Shown here: piece by piece, positions 48,763 through 58,842 of the stretch | Layout of the letters: each line of letters begins with the position of its first letter | Position numbering within the stretch: position 1 is the stretch's first letter | Source of the DNA: Synechococcus sp. BIOS-E4-1 | GTDB taxonomy: Bacteria > Cyanobacteriota > Cyanobacteriia > PCC-6307 > Cyanobiaceae | Length of the DNA: 64,000 bases | Assembly: GCF_014279995.1 (NCBI RefSeq) | Contig: NZ_CP047935.1 | Location: 3,121,494-3,185,493, forward strand | Reading direction: 5' to 3' | Notes under the pieces: model-generated | Told to the model about the DNA's origin: nothing | What the model saw: only the letters and a program-made list of their open reading frames with translations | Database searches by the model: none | Position numbers and translations under genes: made by a program

Positions 48763-49314
48763 TCAATCCCGACGGCGACTGGAACGCGGCAAAGGTCGAC
48801 GGGACGACGCCCGAGAGGTTGACGAAGAGCCGGAATCCGCCTCGACATCACGACTGGCGGAACGCTTCCAGCGCTCCACCCGGAAACTATCGTCTTCCGG
48901 CCAGACATCATCGTCATCGGACGACCTCACAGATGATTTTGAGACCACAGGCGGAGGCAACACCGGCTGGCGACGGGAGAGAGCCTGGAGTGGACGTTTA
49001 CGTGGTGAAGGCGTTGATCGTTCCACTGGTGTTGAGACGTCGGCACGCGCAGGGCGTGCGGACTGAAAACTCTGCGGCCGCTCAGACAACTCACGCCAGT
49101 CATCCTCTTCATCCAACAGCCAGTCGATTCGGTCACCAACCCAACGACCCATTGCATCCAATCTGGAAGACCCATCCAGACGGTCATGACCGCGTCGGCC
49201 TGGTCTGGCTCCGGAGACACCATCCACCAGCTGACGTCCCGTGTCTAACCAGCGGTCAAGCCGCCGGTCCAAGGGGTCAGGACTGCGCTGCGAGCGTTGT
49301 CGACGTGAATCCAT
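48763..49314 (-). CDS. Arg/Ser/Asp-rich low-complexity protein
   Basis: The product is 183 residues from ATG at 49314. The N-terminal half (DPLDRRLDRWLDTGRQLVDG, WVGDRIDWLLDEEDDWREL) forms amphipathic, possibly helical segments. The C-terminal half is disordered and rich in Ser, Arg and Pro. No catalytic motif, signal peptide or membrane segment is visible. Conserved WL and DW positions suggest a real gene. It lies 9 bp after a possible 31-residue peptide and the sprT-like gene on the same strand, so these three may form an operon. Confidence 0.65.
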   Translation of the reverse strand: MDSRRQRSQRSPDPLDRRLDRWLDTGRQLVDGVSGARPGRRGHDRLDGSSRLDAMGRWVGDRIDWLLDEEDDWRELSERPQSFQSARPARADVSTPVERSTPSPRKRPLQALSRRQPVLPPPVVSKSSVRSSDDDDVWPEDDSFRVERWKRSASRDVEADSGSSSTSRASSRRPLPRSSRRRD

Positions 49315-49323
49315 GACCCGACG

Positions 49324-49419
49324 TTACCGACGTCTGTGCTGCAACCAACGCTCCCGTTGCAGACCAATCAAAACGATCGAAACTCCACCTGCTTCCAACA
49401 CCCAGAGAAAAACCTCCAT
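49324..49419 (-). CDS. Possible 31-residue membrane peptide
   Basis: The ATG at 49419 lies 5 bp after the stop of the sprT-like gene, with GGAGG about 14 bp upstream inside that gene's end. The peptide is mostly hydrophobic (MEVFLWVLEAGGVSIVLIGL) with a very basic tail, the shape of a single-pass small membrane protein. It does not match the photosynthetic small subunits I recall (PetG, PetL, PetN, PsbM, Psb30). The position and ribosome binding site support it; homology is unknown. Confidence 0.35.
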   Translation of the reverse strand: MEVFLWVLEAGGVSIVLIGLQRERWLQHRRR

Positions 49420-49424
49420 CCCGC

Positions 49425-49973
49425 TCAGCTGTCCTCCGCTGCAGGTTCGTAGCGAAGCAGACAACTTGCATTCCAGCGACCCCCATGATGCCGATCGCAG
49501 CACAATCGACAGGCCGCTTGACGCATCCTGCGGCGATAGGGAGTCTGGCGTCCGCAACGAGGACAGATCGCGATCCAGCGCGGGGAACTCTGCGGAACGG
49601 GAAAACGATGGCGAACGCTGACCTCGAAGCGTGTCTGGGCCGCGTTGATGACCTCCATGCGCTGCCGAAAGCAGGGTCCGTGACCCTCCTCACGCTTCAG
49701 CACCAGATCCACCCAGGCATGGATCATCTCGTGACAAAGGGTGCTTTCAGTGGCCTCTCTCGGCAGAGGATCCAGCAACGGTTTGGAGAGAACAATTTCA
49801 CGCCCGAACGGCGGAGCCACCGCAGGCCCTCGCCGGTAGAGACCAGCCGTTCGACGCAGGCGACCATCACTCCAACGCAACGCAAGCAGTGGTTGATGTC
49901 CTCGGCAGAGAGCTCCCTCGAAATGCTCCCGATTCAGGCGATGAAACAAAGGGAGCAGCGGCTCGAGCGGCAT
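49425..49973 (-). CDS. SprT-like zinc metalloprotease-family protein
   Basis: The start at 49973 (MPLEPLLPLFHRLNREHFEG) is chosen because it begins the SprT fold and avoids overlapping the divergent gene; an upstream ATG at 50048 would add 25 low-complexity residues. HEMIHAW supplies the zinc HExxH motif at about residue 81. A second zinc-ribbon-like region near the C-terminus has CPRCG and CRLCC. The total of 182 residues is normal for the family. SprT-like proteins resemble the protease domain of SPRTN/Wss1; the bacterial substrate is not established. Confidence 0.85.
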   Translation of the reverse strand: MPLEPLLPLFHRLNREHFEGALCRGHQPLLALRWSDGRLRRTAGLYRRGPAVAPPFGREIVLSKPLLDPLPREATESTLCHEMIHAWVDLVLKREEGHGPCFRQRMEVINAAQTRFEVSVRHRFPVPQSSPRWIAICPRCGRQTPYRRRMRQAACRLCCDRHHGGRWNASCLLRYEPAAEDS

Positions 49974-50065
49974 GAATGGCGGAGGCCTTGAACAACGACG
50001 TCGGCCCAGTCTGCCTCCATCTCGCAGTTCGTCAGTCAGACTCAGCACTCACTTGGAAACAGCTG

Positions 50066-50485
50066 ATGGATCTGGGTCTGGTGCGGGAGATCGGGAGCAA
50101 GGCCCTGCTGGCCGGTGGTGGAGCCCTGCTTGTTTATTGGACGGTCACCGCCGTGAAGCTGGTGCTCAGCGCCCGCGGCATCAACCCGCTGATCAAGCAA
50201 TTTTTCACTCAGGTGGCAGCGGGCCGTGTGGATGCGGCATATCTGCTCACCACCAAGTCCTACCGGCAGCATGTCAATCGACAGCAGTTCATCCGCTTCC
50301 TCGCAGGTCTGAAGCTCAATCGCTTTCGCAACCTCAAATCGGGCCGACCACGCCTGCAGGAAGGAAGCATGATCCTCACCGTGAAGTTGATCGCAGAAAA
50401 CAAAGAGGAAATGCCCCTCGACTTCACCTTCACCAAGGTGGAAGACACCTGGAAAATCGAGCGCATCGCCACCATCAAGAGTTGA
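50066..50485 (+). CDS. Membrane-anchored DUF4864/NTF2-like hypothetical protein
   Basis: The ATG at 50066 (MDLGLVREIGSKALLAGGG) is preferred because it precedes the membrane segment (about residues 12-30, ALLAGGGALLVYWTVTAVKL) and has GGAAA upstream; the frame is open back to 49976. The remaining 100 residues (FFTQVAAGRVDAAYLLTTKS, FIRFLAGLKLN, LIAENKEEMPLDFTFTKVED, WKIERI) have the helix-then-sheet layout of small NTF2-like domains such as DUF4864. No catalytic residue is evident. It is 12 bp upstream of ligA and may share a transcript with it. Confidence 0.7.
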   Translation: MDLGLVREIGSKALLAGGGALLVYWTVTAVKLVLSARGINPLIKQFFTQVAAGRVDAAYLLTTKSYRQHVNRQQFIRFLAGLKLNRFRNLKSGRPRLQEGSMILTVKLIAENKEEMPLDFTFTKVEDTWKIERIATIKS

Positions 50486-52597
<2,112 letters not shown>

Positions 52598-52730
52598 AAA
52601 GCCTGGGCAGCCATTCTTGGACCGTTTCGCAGAGACGATGACGCAGAGATGCGTCTCCTGCCCGAAGCATCTGCTCGCTTGGAGTGATGGCAGAGACTGA
52701 ACAAGCATTCATGTCCAGCATCCAAACCAA

Positions 52731-53858
52731 GTGGACTCTGCCTCTCCCTTTCGAAGCGTTCTGAACAATCTGTCCGGCGAATGGCAGATCAACCTCGAGA
52801 ACCGGATACCGCGCAAGGAGCTTTACCAGGCCCGAATCGCATCATCCAAGCCCTCACTTGGTTTTTTCGTGCTGCTGCTGTGCGCGGCGGTGATCGCCAC
52901 TCTGGGACTGATCTCCAACAGCCCGGCAGTCGTGATCGGAGCCATGATCGTGGCGCCACTGATGGATCCAATCCTCAGCCTCGCGTTTGCTCTCTCCATC
53001 AGCAACAACAAGCTGGCAAAACGCTCACTGCTGACGGTGGTGATCGGTGTGATCGCTGTGGTTGCCACCGCAGCACTGCTGGCGTCACTGCTGGATGTGA
53101 GTGAGGTGAATCGCGAGATGACGTCTCGCACAGCGCCCAATCTGATTGACCTGGGAGTGGCAGTGGCGGCCGCTGTCGCCGGATCCTTCAGCATGACCCG
53201 CGAACGTCTGTCCAATTCCCTGGCCGGCGTCGCCATCGCTGTGGCTCTGGTTCCACCACTGTGCGTCTGCGGCATCGGCCTGAGCATGGGCAATGAGGTG
53301 GTGGCGGTGTTTGGTCGCGGCACGGTGGCCGGCATCACCAATCAGATCTCCGAAGGCTCCTTCCTGCTGTTCCTGGTCAACCTGATTGGGATCACGGTGG
53401 CAAGCCTGTTCATCTTCCTCGTGCAGCGTTACGGCAGCGTCGTTCAGTGCTGGCGCAATCTGCTGTTATGGCTGGCGCTTCTGGGACTGTTGTGCATTCC
53501 CCTGTCTTCGGCTCTGCATGACTTCAATGTCAAGCAGAAGATCGTCAGCAGGTTCGACACCTTCAAGGCAGGTCAGGTCAATCAGCTCAAGATCACCAGC
53601 AAGAACGCCTATTTGTGGCAAAGGGTGCGGCTGCTGTTCAGCAATGTGCGGGTGCTCAACAACAAGGCCAGCGTGGATCTGGTCTTGAGCGCACCACGGG
53701 GGGTTCTCAACGAAGACCTGGCCAATGAAATCTCCGAAACACTTATGAACAATGCGAAACAGGAGTTCCAACTTGATGACATCAAAATCACGATCAGCGT
53801 GATTCCCAATCAGATCAACAAATTCAGCGACACCTCAGCACTTCCGGCCTCGCAATGA
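52731..53858 (+). CDS. DUF389 multi-pass membrane protein
   Basis: The product is 375 residues from a GTG at 52731; the ATG codons just upstream are in other frames. After a 40-residue hydrophilic start there are at least six hydrophobic segments. These include FFVLLLCAAVIATLGLISNS, the family hallmark SPAVVIGAMIVAPLMDPILS, and SLAGVAIAVALVPPLCVCGI. The C-terminal 110 residues are soluble. DUF389 proteins are widespread in bacteria and their transport role is unproven. It overlaps the following 62-codon ORF by ATGA. Confidence 0.9.
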   Translation: MDSASPFRSVLNNLSGEWQINLENRIPRKELYQARIASSKPSLGFFVLLLCAAVIATLGLISNSPAVVIGAMIVAPLMDPILSLAFALSISNNKLAKRSLLTVVIGVIAVVATAALLASLLDVSEVNREMTSRTAPNLIDLGVAVAAAVAGSFSMTRERLSNSLAGVAIAVALVPPLCVCGIGLSMGNEVVAVFGRGTVAGITNQISEGSFLLFLVNLIGITVASLFIFLVQRYGSVVQCWRNLLLWLALLGLLCIPLSSALHDFNVKQKIVSRFDTFKAGQVNQLKITSKNAYLWQRVRLLFSNVRVLNNKASVDLVLSAPRGVLNEDLANEISETLMNNAKQEFQLDDIKITISVIPNQINKFSDTSALPASQ

Positions 53859-54043
53859 GCAACCTAGAGAGAGATCATCCGCCCATCTTCCGCTGGATCA
53901 AAACAGAGTGCGGTCGGGCCAAATATGCCGACCTCAGCAACCGCAGTGGCTTCACAGCCAAAGCCAGGCTGGGTTGGTTTGTTGTGATCGCCGCTGTGCG
54001 TGACTGGCGCCTTCCGGATCCTGATCAGAGCTCAGAATCCTGA
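53855..54043 (+). CDS. Small protein translationally coupled to DUF389 gene
   Basis: A 62-codon ORF whose ATG overlaps the upstream stop as ATGA. The product is basic and Trp-containing (IFRWIKTECGRAKYADLSNR, then WFVVIAAVRDWRLPDPD), with no signal peptide. Its last 19 bp overlap the convergent TVP38 gene. The overlap-type coupling is the main support; the function is unknown. Confidence 0.5.
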   Translation: MSNLERDHPPIFRWIKTECGRAKYADLSNRSGFTAKARLGWFVVIAAVRDWRLPDPDQSSES

Positions 54044-54666
54044 GCATCAGCGCCTGCTTCCTGTAGGGCTTTGCGAGCGGAACGTCCCACCAGCCAGACC
54101 ACTCCCACCGTGGCCAGCACTCCCACGACCCGAAGCACCCATGCCTGAGCGGAGGTCTCCCCGGCCAACACTTCGCCAAATCTGGCAGCACTGCCGGCCA
54201 GAGCACCAAGAGCGCAGAACAGAATCGTTCCAGGAATGATCCCAATCAAGCCGAGGTTGTAATCCCGCAGACTCACCTCACTCAGTCCATAGGCCAGGTT
54301 CAGCAAAGAGAAGGGGAACGCTGGTGAGAGACGCGTCAGCAACACCAAGCGAAACCCCTCCCGACTGACGGCCTTCTCAATCGCCAGCAGCTTGGGAAAA
54401 CGGCTAAGGCGCTGCTGCGCCCAGCCCCTGAGCCAGTGCCTGCCCAGCAAAAACGCGGCCTCAGCTCCAAGGGTTGCCCCGGCAAACACGATCAGGCTGC
54501 CCCACCAGGGTCCATACAGCGCACCCGCCAGCATCGAAGCCCAGATCCCTGGCAGCAGCAGGGTCACCCAGATGGCGTAAAGGGGCACAAAAAGCAGAAC
54601 TCCCGCGGGCGACTGCAGCCATGCCAGAACCGCCTCGGTGTCAATCAGATGAGCGATCGCGTCCAT
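54025..54666 (-). CDS. TVP38/TMEM64-family (VTT domain) membrane protein
   Basis: The product is 213 residues with five or six hydrophobic segments. The VTT/SNARE-associated motif is present: PGIWASMLAGALYGPWWGSL, FAGATLGAEAAFLLGRHWLR, then LVLLTRLSPAFPFSLLNLAY and GIIPGTILFCALGALAG. The R-x-SPAFPF-x-LLN signature is typical. The family sits in the bacterial inner membrane and may include lipid scramblases; the substrate is unknown. The C-terminal tail is charged (DAQDSEL). Confidence 0.92.
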   Translation of the reverse strand: MDAIAHLIDTEAVLAWLQSPAGVLLFVPLYAIWVTLLLPGIWASMLAGALYGPWWGSLIVFAGATLGAEAAFLLGRHWLRGWAQQRLSRFPKLLAIEKAVSREGFRLVLLTRLSPAFPFSLLNLAYGLSEVSLRDYNLGLIGIIPGTILFCALGALAGSAARFGEVLAGETSAQAWVLRVVGVLATVGVVWLVGRSARKALQEAGADAQDSEL

Positions 54667-54788
54667 CCTTCATCCATCGGTGCCATCACCGTTCCATGGA
54701 CCACAACAACAACGCAACTGCAACAGCGAGAGATAGGCCGCTGATGGAATCAGAACCCTGACCAAATCCTTATCAGGCTCTAGCGTCG

Positions 54789-54808
54789 TGGTATCGAGCG
54801 GGATACCA
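54789..54808. promoter_or_regulatory. Inverted repeat upstream of lipoprotein-MscS cluster
   Basis: tggtatc, spacer gagcgg, gatacca: a perfect 7-bp inverted repeat with a 6-bp spacer, 82 bp upstream of the ATG at 54891. No T-run follows. It looks like a dimeric repressor or activator operator for the lipoprotein-channel genes. The regulator is unknown. Confidence 0.35.
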
Positions 54809-54890
54809 GTCAACTGATTGATGAGTTTCTGGCCGGCTGAAGCAATGCCTCCCCGTTTAATCCGAAACCGACCGGTGAGATGAACGGCTC

Positions 54891-56159
54891 ATGACCCTTC
54901 CCCTCTCAGGACAACCAGTCCGTCATCGCCTGGTGCTACTTGGTCTTCTCTGCACAGCTGGGCTGCTGAGCGCCTGCAGCAGCAACGGTCGAACCCCGAT
55001 CAAATTGCTGCGTGTGGCCCGCATCCTGCCGACCAATGAAAAAGTCACCCCGGCTGACAGTTCCAGGGACCGTCAGCGTCTGCGCAGTTTTCAAAACAAC
55101 CTTTGGGATGTGGTTCCAGGGCTGCGCATCCAACCCGCTCTCTATTCAGAAGCGGCTGTCGAATCTGAACTGGAACGCCAGACCTACAGCGGACTTGGGC
55201 CGGATCTGGTGATGGGAGATGCCCGCGTGATCCAGGAACTCTCCGTCGCGAATCTGCTGGACCCAGTGCCCATCACGCCAGAGCAACGCAGCGCCATCGC
55301 ACCAGGCCTGCTGCAACGCGTCACCAATTCCCGTGGAGAAGTCACAGGTCTTCCGGTCTCCCAGTACATCCAGCTCGCCTGTTACGACAAACGCAAACTC
55401 AAGGAGCCGCCAACAACGCTCGCACTGATGTCCAAACAGAGCAGCGAAGGTCAGGTGTTTGGCATCACCCAGAACTTTGAAGACCTCTACTGGAGCATGA
55501 GCGGATTCAAGGCCGGCAGCGCACTGGCGAGTTCCCTGCGCGGCAAACAACCCACTGCACAACAAACCCAGCGATTGGTCAGCTGGCTGAGCTGGCTGCG
55601 GGATGCCAGCTATCAGCAGAACGTGATGTTCTGGAGGGATCAGGCCACACTGCGCAAGCAGCTGATTGGTGGAAAACTCCACTGGATCAGCTGCTGGACC
55701 TCACAGTTACCCCAACTGAGAGAAGCCTTGAAAGACAATCTCGGCGTTGCCTCGTTGCCGGCTGGACCCGCAGCCCCTGCCATGCCCATCACCAAACTCC
55801 AGGTGTGGGGACTGGGCCGCAACTCCAGTGCGCGCCAGCGGGATACCGCCGAAGAACTGATGCAGTTCATCGTTCAACCATGGGCCCAGAAGACCTGGTC
55901 ATTGCGCTACCGCACCAACTACCCAGTGAATCCCGCAGCCGCCACGATTATCAACCGGCAAATCCCTGGTATCGAGAATCTCTACTTATTCAAAGGCAAG
56001 GAAGAAATTCAAATTGGCGATGAAATTGTTGGTGCCATCGATGCCCAGCCAAAACTCGCTCGAGCCATCCAACAGATCCTCAATGATGTGATCTTCGGGG
56101 CGAAAACTCCCGCCAAGGCAGCTGAGCGACTGCAGACCGTGTTGAGCCAATCCTCATGA
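54891..56159 (+). CDS. Solute-binding-type lipoprotein 1, coupled to MscS channel
   Basis: The product is 422 residues. The signal peptide ends in a lipobox LLSAC with Cys29, so it should be lipid-anchored on the periplasmic side. The body resembles extracellular solute-binding proteins of the maltose-binding (SBP_bac_1) type: GPDLVMGDARVIQELSVANL (a domain-boundary D and hinge), LPVSQYIQLACYDKRKL, an LSWLRDASYQQNVMFW helix, LHWISCW, and a TAEELMQFIVQPWAQKTW helix near the C-terminus. It is clearly homologous to the lipoprotein at 58839 (shared ACY-KR, SWL-WLR and WISC motifs). No ABC permease or ATPase follows. Its stop overlaps the next start as ATGA, linking it to an MscS channel. The ligand is unknown. 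Confidence 0.85.
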   Translation: MTLPLSGQPVRHRLVLLGLLCTAGLLSACSSNGRTPIKLLRVARILPTNEKVTPADSSRDRQRLRSFQNNLWDVVPGLRIQPALYSEAAVESELERQTYSGLGPDLVMGDARVIQELSVANLLDPVPITPEQRSAIAPGLLQRVTNSRGEVTGLPVSQYIQLACYDKRKLKEPPTTLALMSKQSSEGQVFGITQNFEDLYWSMSGFKAGSALASSLRGKQPTAQQTQRLVSWLSWLRDASYQQNVMFWRDQATLRKQLIGGKLHWISCWTSQLPQLREALKDNLGVASLPAGPAAPAMPITKLQVWGLGRNSSARQRDTAEELMQFIVQPWAQKTWSLRYRTNYPVNPAAATIINRQIPGIENLYLFKGKEEIQIGDEIVGAIDAQPKLARAIQQILNDVIFGAKTPAKAAERLQTVLSQSS

Positions 56160-57538
56160 CTACCACCCTCTCCGATCTGCTGATCACGGTGGCGCCTGGA
56201 GACATCCTGGTCGAGATGCTCAGCTGGCTGTCATTTGTGCAGCGCTGGCCTGTTCTCATCCAATTGATGTTGGTGTTGATCGTGCTTCTGATTGCACGCA
56301 CACGCAGCATCCTTCTCAAGCGCAACCAACGTCTCCAGCGCCTTCTGAACCGAGCAGGCCTGCATCAACGCTTGCCTGATTCAATCCGCGTCTTGCTGGG
56401 ACCGGCCCTGGTGCTGCTGATGGCAGGGGTCTTCGCACTAATCCAGGTTCCCTACGGTCTGCTGCGTTACTTCGGACTGCTCTGGCTGGGCTGGAATCTG
56501 TTCACACCTTTGAAAACATTGGTGGAAAAAACCAATCCCCGCTTCCCGATCGGAGAAGTGGAGACCACCCTGTTCAAGCCAATCTATGTGTTCACAGCCA
56601 CCTTGTCGCTGCTGAGCCTGCTGGGTAGTCGAGAAAACCTGTCAAGGATCGGAGTTGCCAATCTCTTTGGAGTTGAGATCACTCTCGGCAAGATGTACAC
56701 CGCCATCGTGGCGATTTACCTCATCGTGACCATTGCCTCCAGACCGGCGGCACTGATGGCCTGGCTCAGTGGTGTGATTTTCGGAGTACAGAAACGCAAT
56801 CAACGCGGCCTTGAGTTGCTGTTCCGCTACAGCGTGATCGGAATCGGCATCATCGGTGTGGCTTACTACATCGGCATCAACGGAAACGCGTTTGTAGCCA
56901 TCGCCGGTGGATTGTCAGTGGGGATTGGTTTCGGCACCAAGGAAATCATCTCCAACTTCATCAGCAGCATCTGGCTGTTGTTCGAAGGATCAGTCCGACC
57001 AGGCGAGATCCTGATGATCAACGGTGATCCATGCACCGTGCGAAAACTGGGCCTGCGCGCCACCCAGCTGAGACGAGGTCGCGATGGCGCCGAATTGCTG
57101 ATTCCGAATCAGAACTTCTTCACTCAGGAGGCCGCATCGTACACAGCGACAGAAACCTCAAGGCGCGACAGCCTGTTGGTTGGAGCTGCCTATCAACACG
57201 ACCCAGACAAGATCATCGACATTCTGCTGGAGATTGCGGCAGAGCATTCCAAAGTGAAAAAGTATCCGCCACCAGCGGCTTTTGTGATGGATTTCGCAGA
57301 ATCCTCGATCATTTACAAGATGTCGTTCTGGGTTGCAGATCCTCTTGATGCATTCAACGTGGGCAGTGATCTTCGTCGCGCGATCTGGAAGCGCTTTGAG
57401 AAAGACAACATCACCATTCCCTTCCCTCAGCGCCAGATCTACCCGATGGAGTGGCCGCCCAGCACAGGCAAAGGCCTTACGCCCCAGCTACAAGCCGAGC
57501 AGGTGATTGAACCGGAAGCCACAGAGGACGTGAGCTAG
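56156..57538 (+). CDS. MscS-family channel 1, partner of lipoprotein 1
   Basis: The product is 460 residues with an extended N-terminal set of hydrophobic segments before the MscS core. TM3-like helix: GNAFVAIAGGLSVGIGFGTK. Beta domain: GSVRPGEILMINGDPCTVRK and ATQLRRGRDGAELLIPNQNF. The C-terminal alpha/beta domain ends with ITIPFPQRQIYPM, the usual MscS finish. MscS channels open under membrane tension and release small solutes at hypo-osmotic shock. Coupling by ATGA overlap to a binding lipoprotein implies the two act together, possibly with the ligand modulating gating. That is inference. Confidence 0.92.
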   Translation: MTTTLSDLLITVAPGDILVEMLSWLSFVQRWPVLIQLMLVLIVLLIARTRSILLKRNQRLQRLLNRAGLHQRLPDSIRVLLGPALVLLMAGVFALIQVPYGLLRYFGLLWLGWNLFTPLKTLVEKTNPRFPIGEVETTLFKPIYVFTATLSLLSLLGSRENLSRIGVANLFGVEITLGKMYTAIVAIYLIVTIASRPAALMAWLSGVIFGVQKRNQRGLELLFRYSVIGIGIIGVAYYIGINGNAFVAIAGGLSVGIGFGTKEIISNFISSIWLLFEGSVRPGEILMINGDPCTVRKLGLRATQLRRGRDGAELLIPNQNFFTQEAASYTATETSRRDSLLVGAAYQHDPDKIIDILLEIAAEHSKVKKYPPPAAFVMDFAESSIIYKMSFWVADPLDAFNVGSDLRRAIWKRFEKDNITIPFPQRQIYPMEWPPSTGKGLTPQLQAEQVIEPEATEDVS

Positions 57539-57564
57539 GTTCGCGACTGCGACACACGAGTCTC

Positions 57565-58671
57565 ATGGCCGAGCCGCATGCGGCAGCGAGGTTCCACCTG
57601 CAATTCCTGCAGACCAATACAGGATTGCTGGTGGGCACCCTGGCGCTCGTGGCGGCCTGGCTCCTGCTTCAGTTCCTGAGCCGCCATGGCCGCAACATGG
57701 GCAGCCATCTCGCAGCGGCACTCCGCCGACCGGTGCTGTTTGGTCTCGGCATCTCGCTGTATGCCAGCTGGATCATCCATCAGGTGAACGAGGTTCTTGA
57801 ACTGGGACTGCTCGCTCAAGCTGAAGTGAACAGAATCTCCACAACACTGGTGATCGCCAGCATCACCTGGGCTGTGATGAACATCGGCCAGACCGTACTG
57901 AGGTCTGCATCCATGAGGCGGTGGATCCAGATCGAGGATCAACAGGATGAATCCATGCTGATCAATGTGATGAGCAGGCTCTTCACCATTGCAGTGCTGC
58001 TGGTCGCCACTGCAGCACTGATGGTGACCTTTGGGGTTCCATCGGGAGCCATCGCGACCATGCTCGGCGGAGCAGGAATCGGCCTCTCATTCGCGACCCA
58101 ACAGATCAGCCAGAACTTCCTCTCAGGCTTCATGCTGTTTTTCAACCGCCCATTCCGAGAAGGCGACTGGATTAACGCCAATAGCCTCGAAGGAACTGTT
58201 GAATCCATCGGCTGGTATTACACACGAATTCGCACTTTTGACCGTAGGCCGCTTTATATCCCGAATTCCGTATTTGCTACGAACCCGATCGAAAATCCAG
58301 GTGAAATGTACAACCGCAGAATCCGTGCAAATATCAGCTTGCGCTATGAAGATTTAGGCAAAATCAACGGCATTACCAAGGAAGTTCGCAATCATCTTCA
58401 GCAACACCCAGATATCGATCAAAGCCAGACAATTCTTGTGAACTTCAACGAATGGGATGCATCGTCCATCAACATGATGGTTTACTGCTTTACCAAAACA
58501 ACAGTATGGAAAGACTGGCTCGACATCCAACAATCCATTTTCCTAGACATCGCTGGAATTGTTCAACGCAGCGGCGCTGATTTTGCCTTTGACTGCACCA
58601 CGCTGTACCCCGCCCCAAATATCAGCGCAAACGCAATAACTGCATCCATAGGCATGCAAAAACAGGAATGA
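57565..58671 (+). CDS. MscS-family channel 2
   Basis: The product is 368 residues, a simpler MscS form starting 26 bp after channel 1. It has N-terminal hydrophobic segments, then the pore region (PSGAIATMLGGAGIGLSFATQ, ISQNFLSGFMLFFNRPFREGD), the beta-domain motif LEGTVESIGWYYTRIRTFDR with LYIPNSVF, and a C-terminal domain ending without the PFPQR strand (FDCTTLYPAPNIS instead). It is less similar to channels 1 and 3 than those two are to each other. Base composition becomes AT-richer towards its 3' end and stays so through the next genes. Confidence 0.9.
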   Translation: MAEPHAAARFHLQFLQTNTGLLVGTLALVAAWLLLQFLSRHGRNMGSHLAAALRRPVLFGLGISLYASWIIHQVNEVLELGLLAQAEVNRISTTLVIASITWAVMNIGQTVLRSASMRRWIQIEDQQDESMLINVMSRLFTIAVLLVATAALMVTFGVPSGAIATMLGGAGIGLSFATQQISQNFLSGFMLFFNRPFREGDWINANSLEGTVESIGWYYTRIRTFDRRPLYIPNSVFATNPIENPGEMYNRRIRANISLRYEDLGKINGITKEVRNHLQQHPDIDQSQTILVNFNEWDASSINMMVYCFTKTTVWKDWLDIQQSIFLDIAGIVQRSGADFAFDCTTLYPAPNISANAITASIGMQKQE

Positions 58672-58683
58672 TTGATCAATCCC

Positions 58684-58842
58684 ATGGACAACCCTTACTT
58701 TGATCAAGCGCTGATGCCTGAAGTGTCAAATGACCTGGACGAGCGATTAATACCCGTCGATCAAAAAACACAGTTGTATTCAATGACCACAACCAAAATT
58801 GCAGACGTGCAAGACGCTCAAAAAACCAAAGAGAATCAATGA
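58684..58842 (+). CDS. 52-residue ORF coupled to lipoprotein 2
   Basis: The ATG at 58684 is 13 bp after the channel 2 stop, and the TGA overlaps the ATG of the lipoprotein gene (58839) as ATGA. The product is hydrophilic and acidic (FDQALMPEVSNDLDERL), without membrane segment or Cys. It may be a small soluble partner, or a leader ORF controlling translation of the lipoprotein. The evidence is position only. Confidence 0.45.
   Translation: MDNPYFDQALMPEVSNDLDERLIPVDQKTQLYSMTTTKIADVQDAQKTKENQ

Noticed and set aside
52640-52655. Hairpin gacgca-gaga-tgcgtc downstream of ligA as terminator
   Set aside because: Only 6 bp and no T-run; could be chance.
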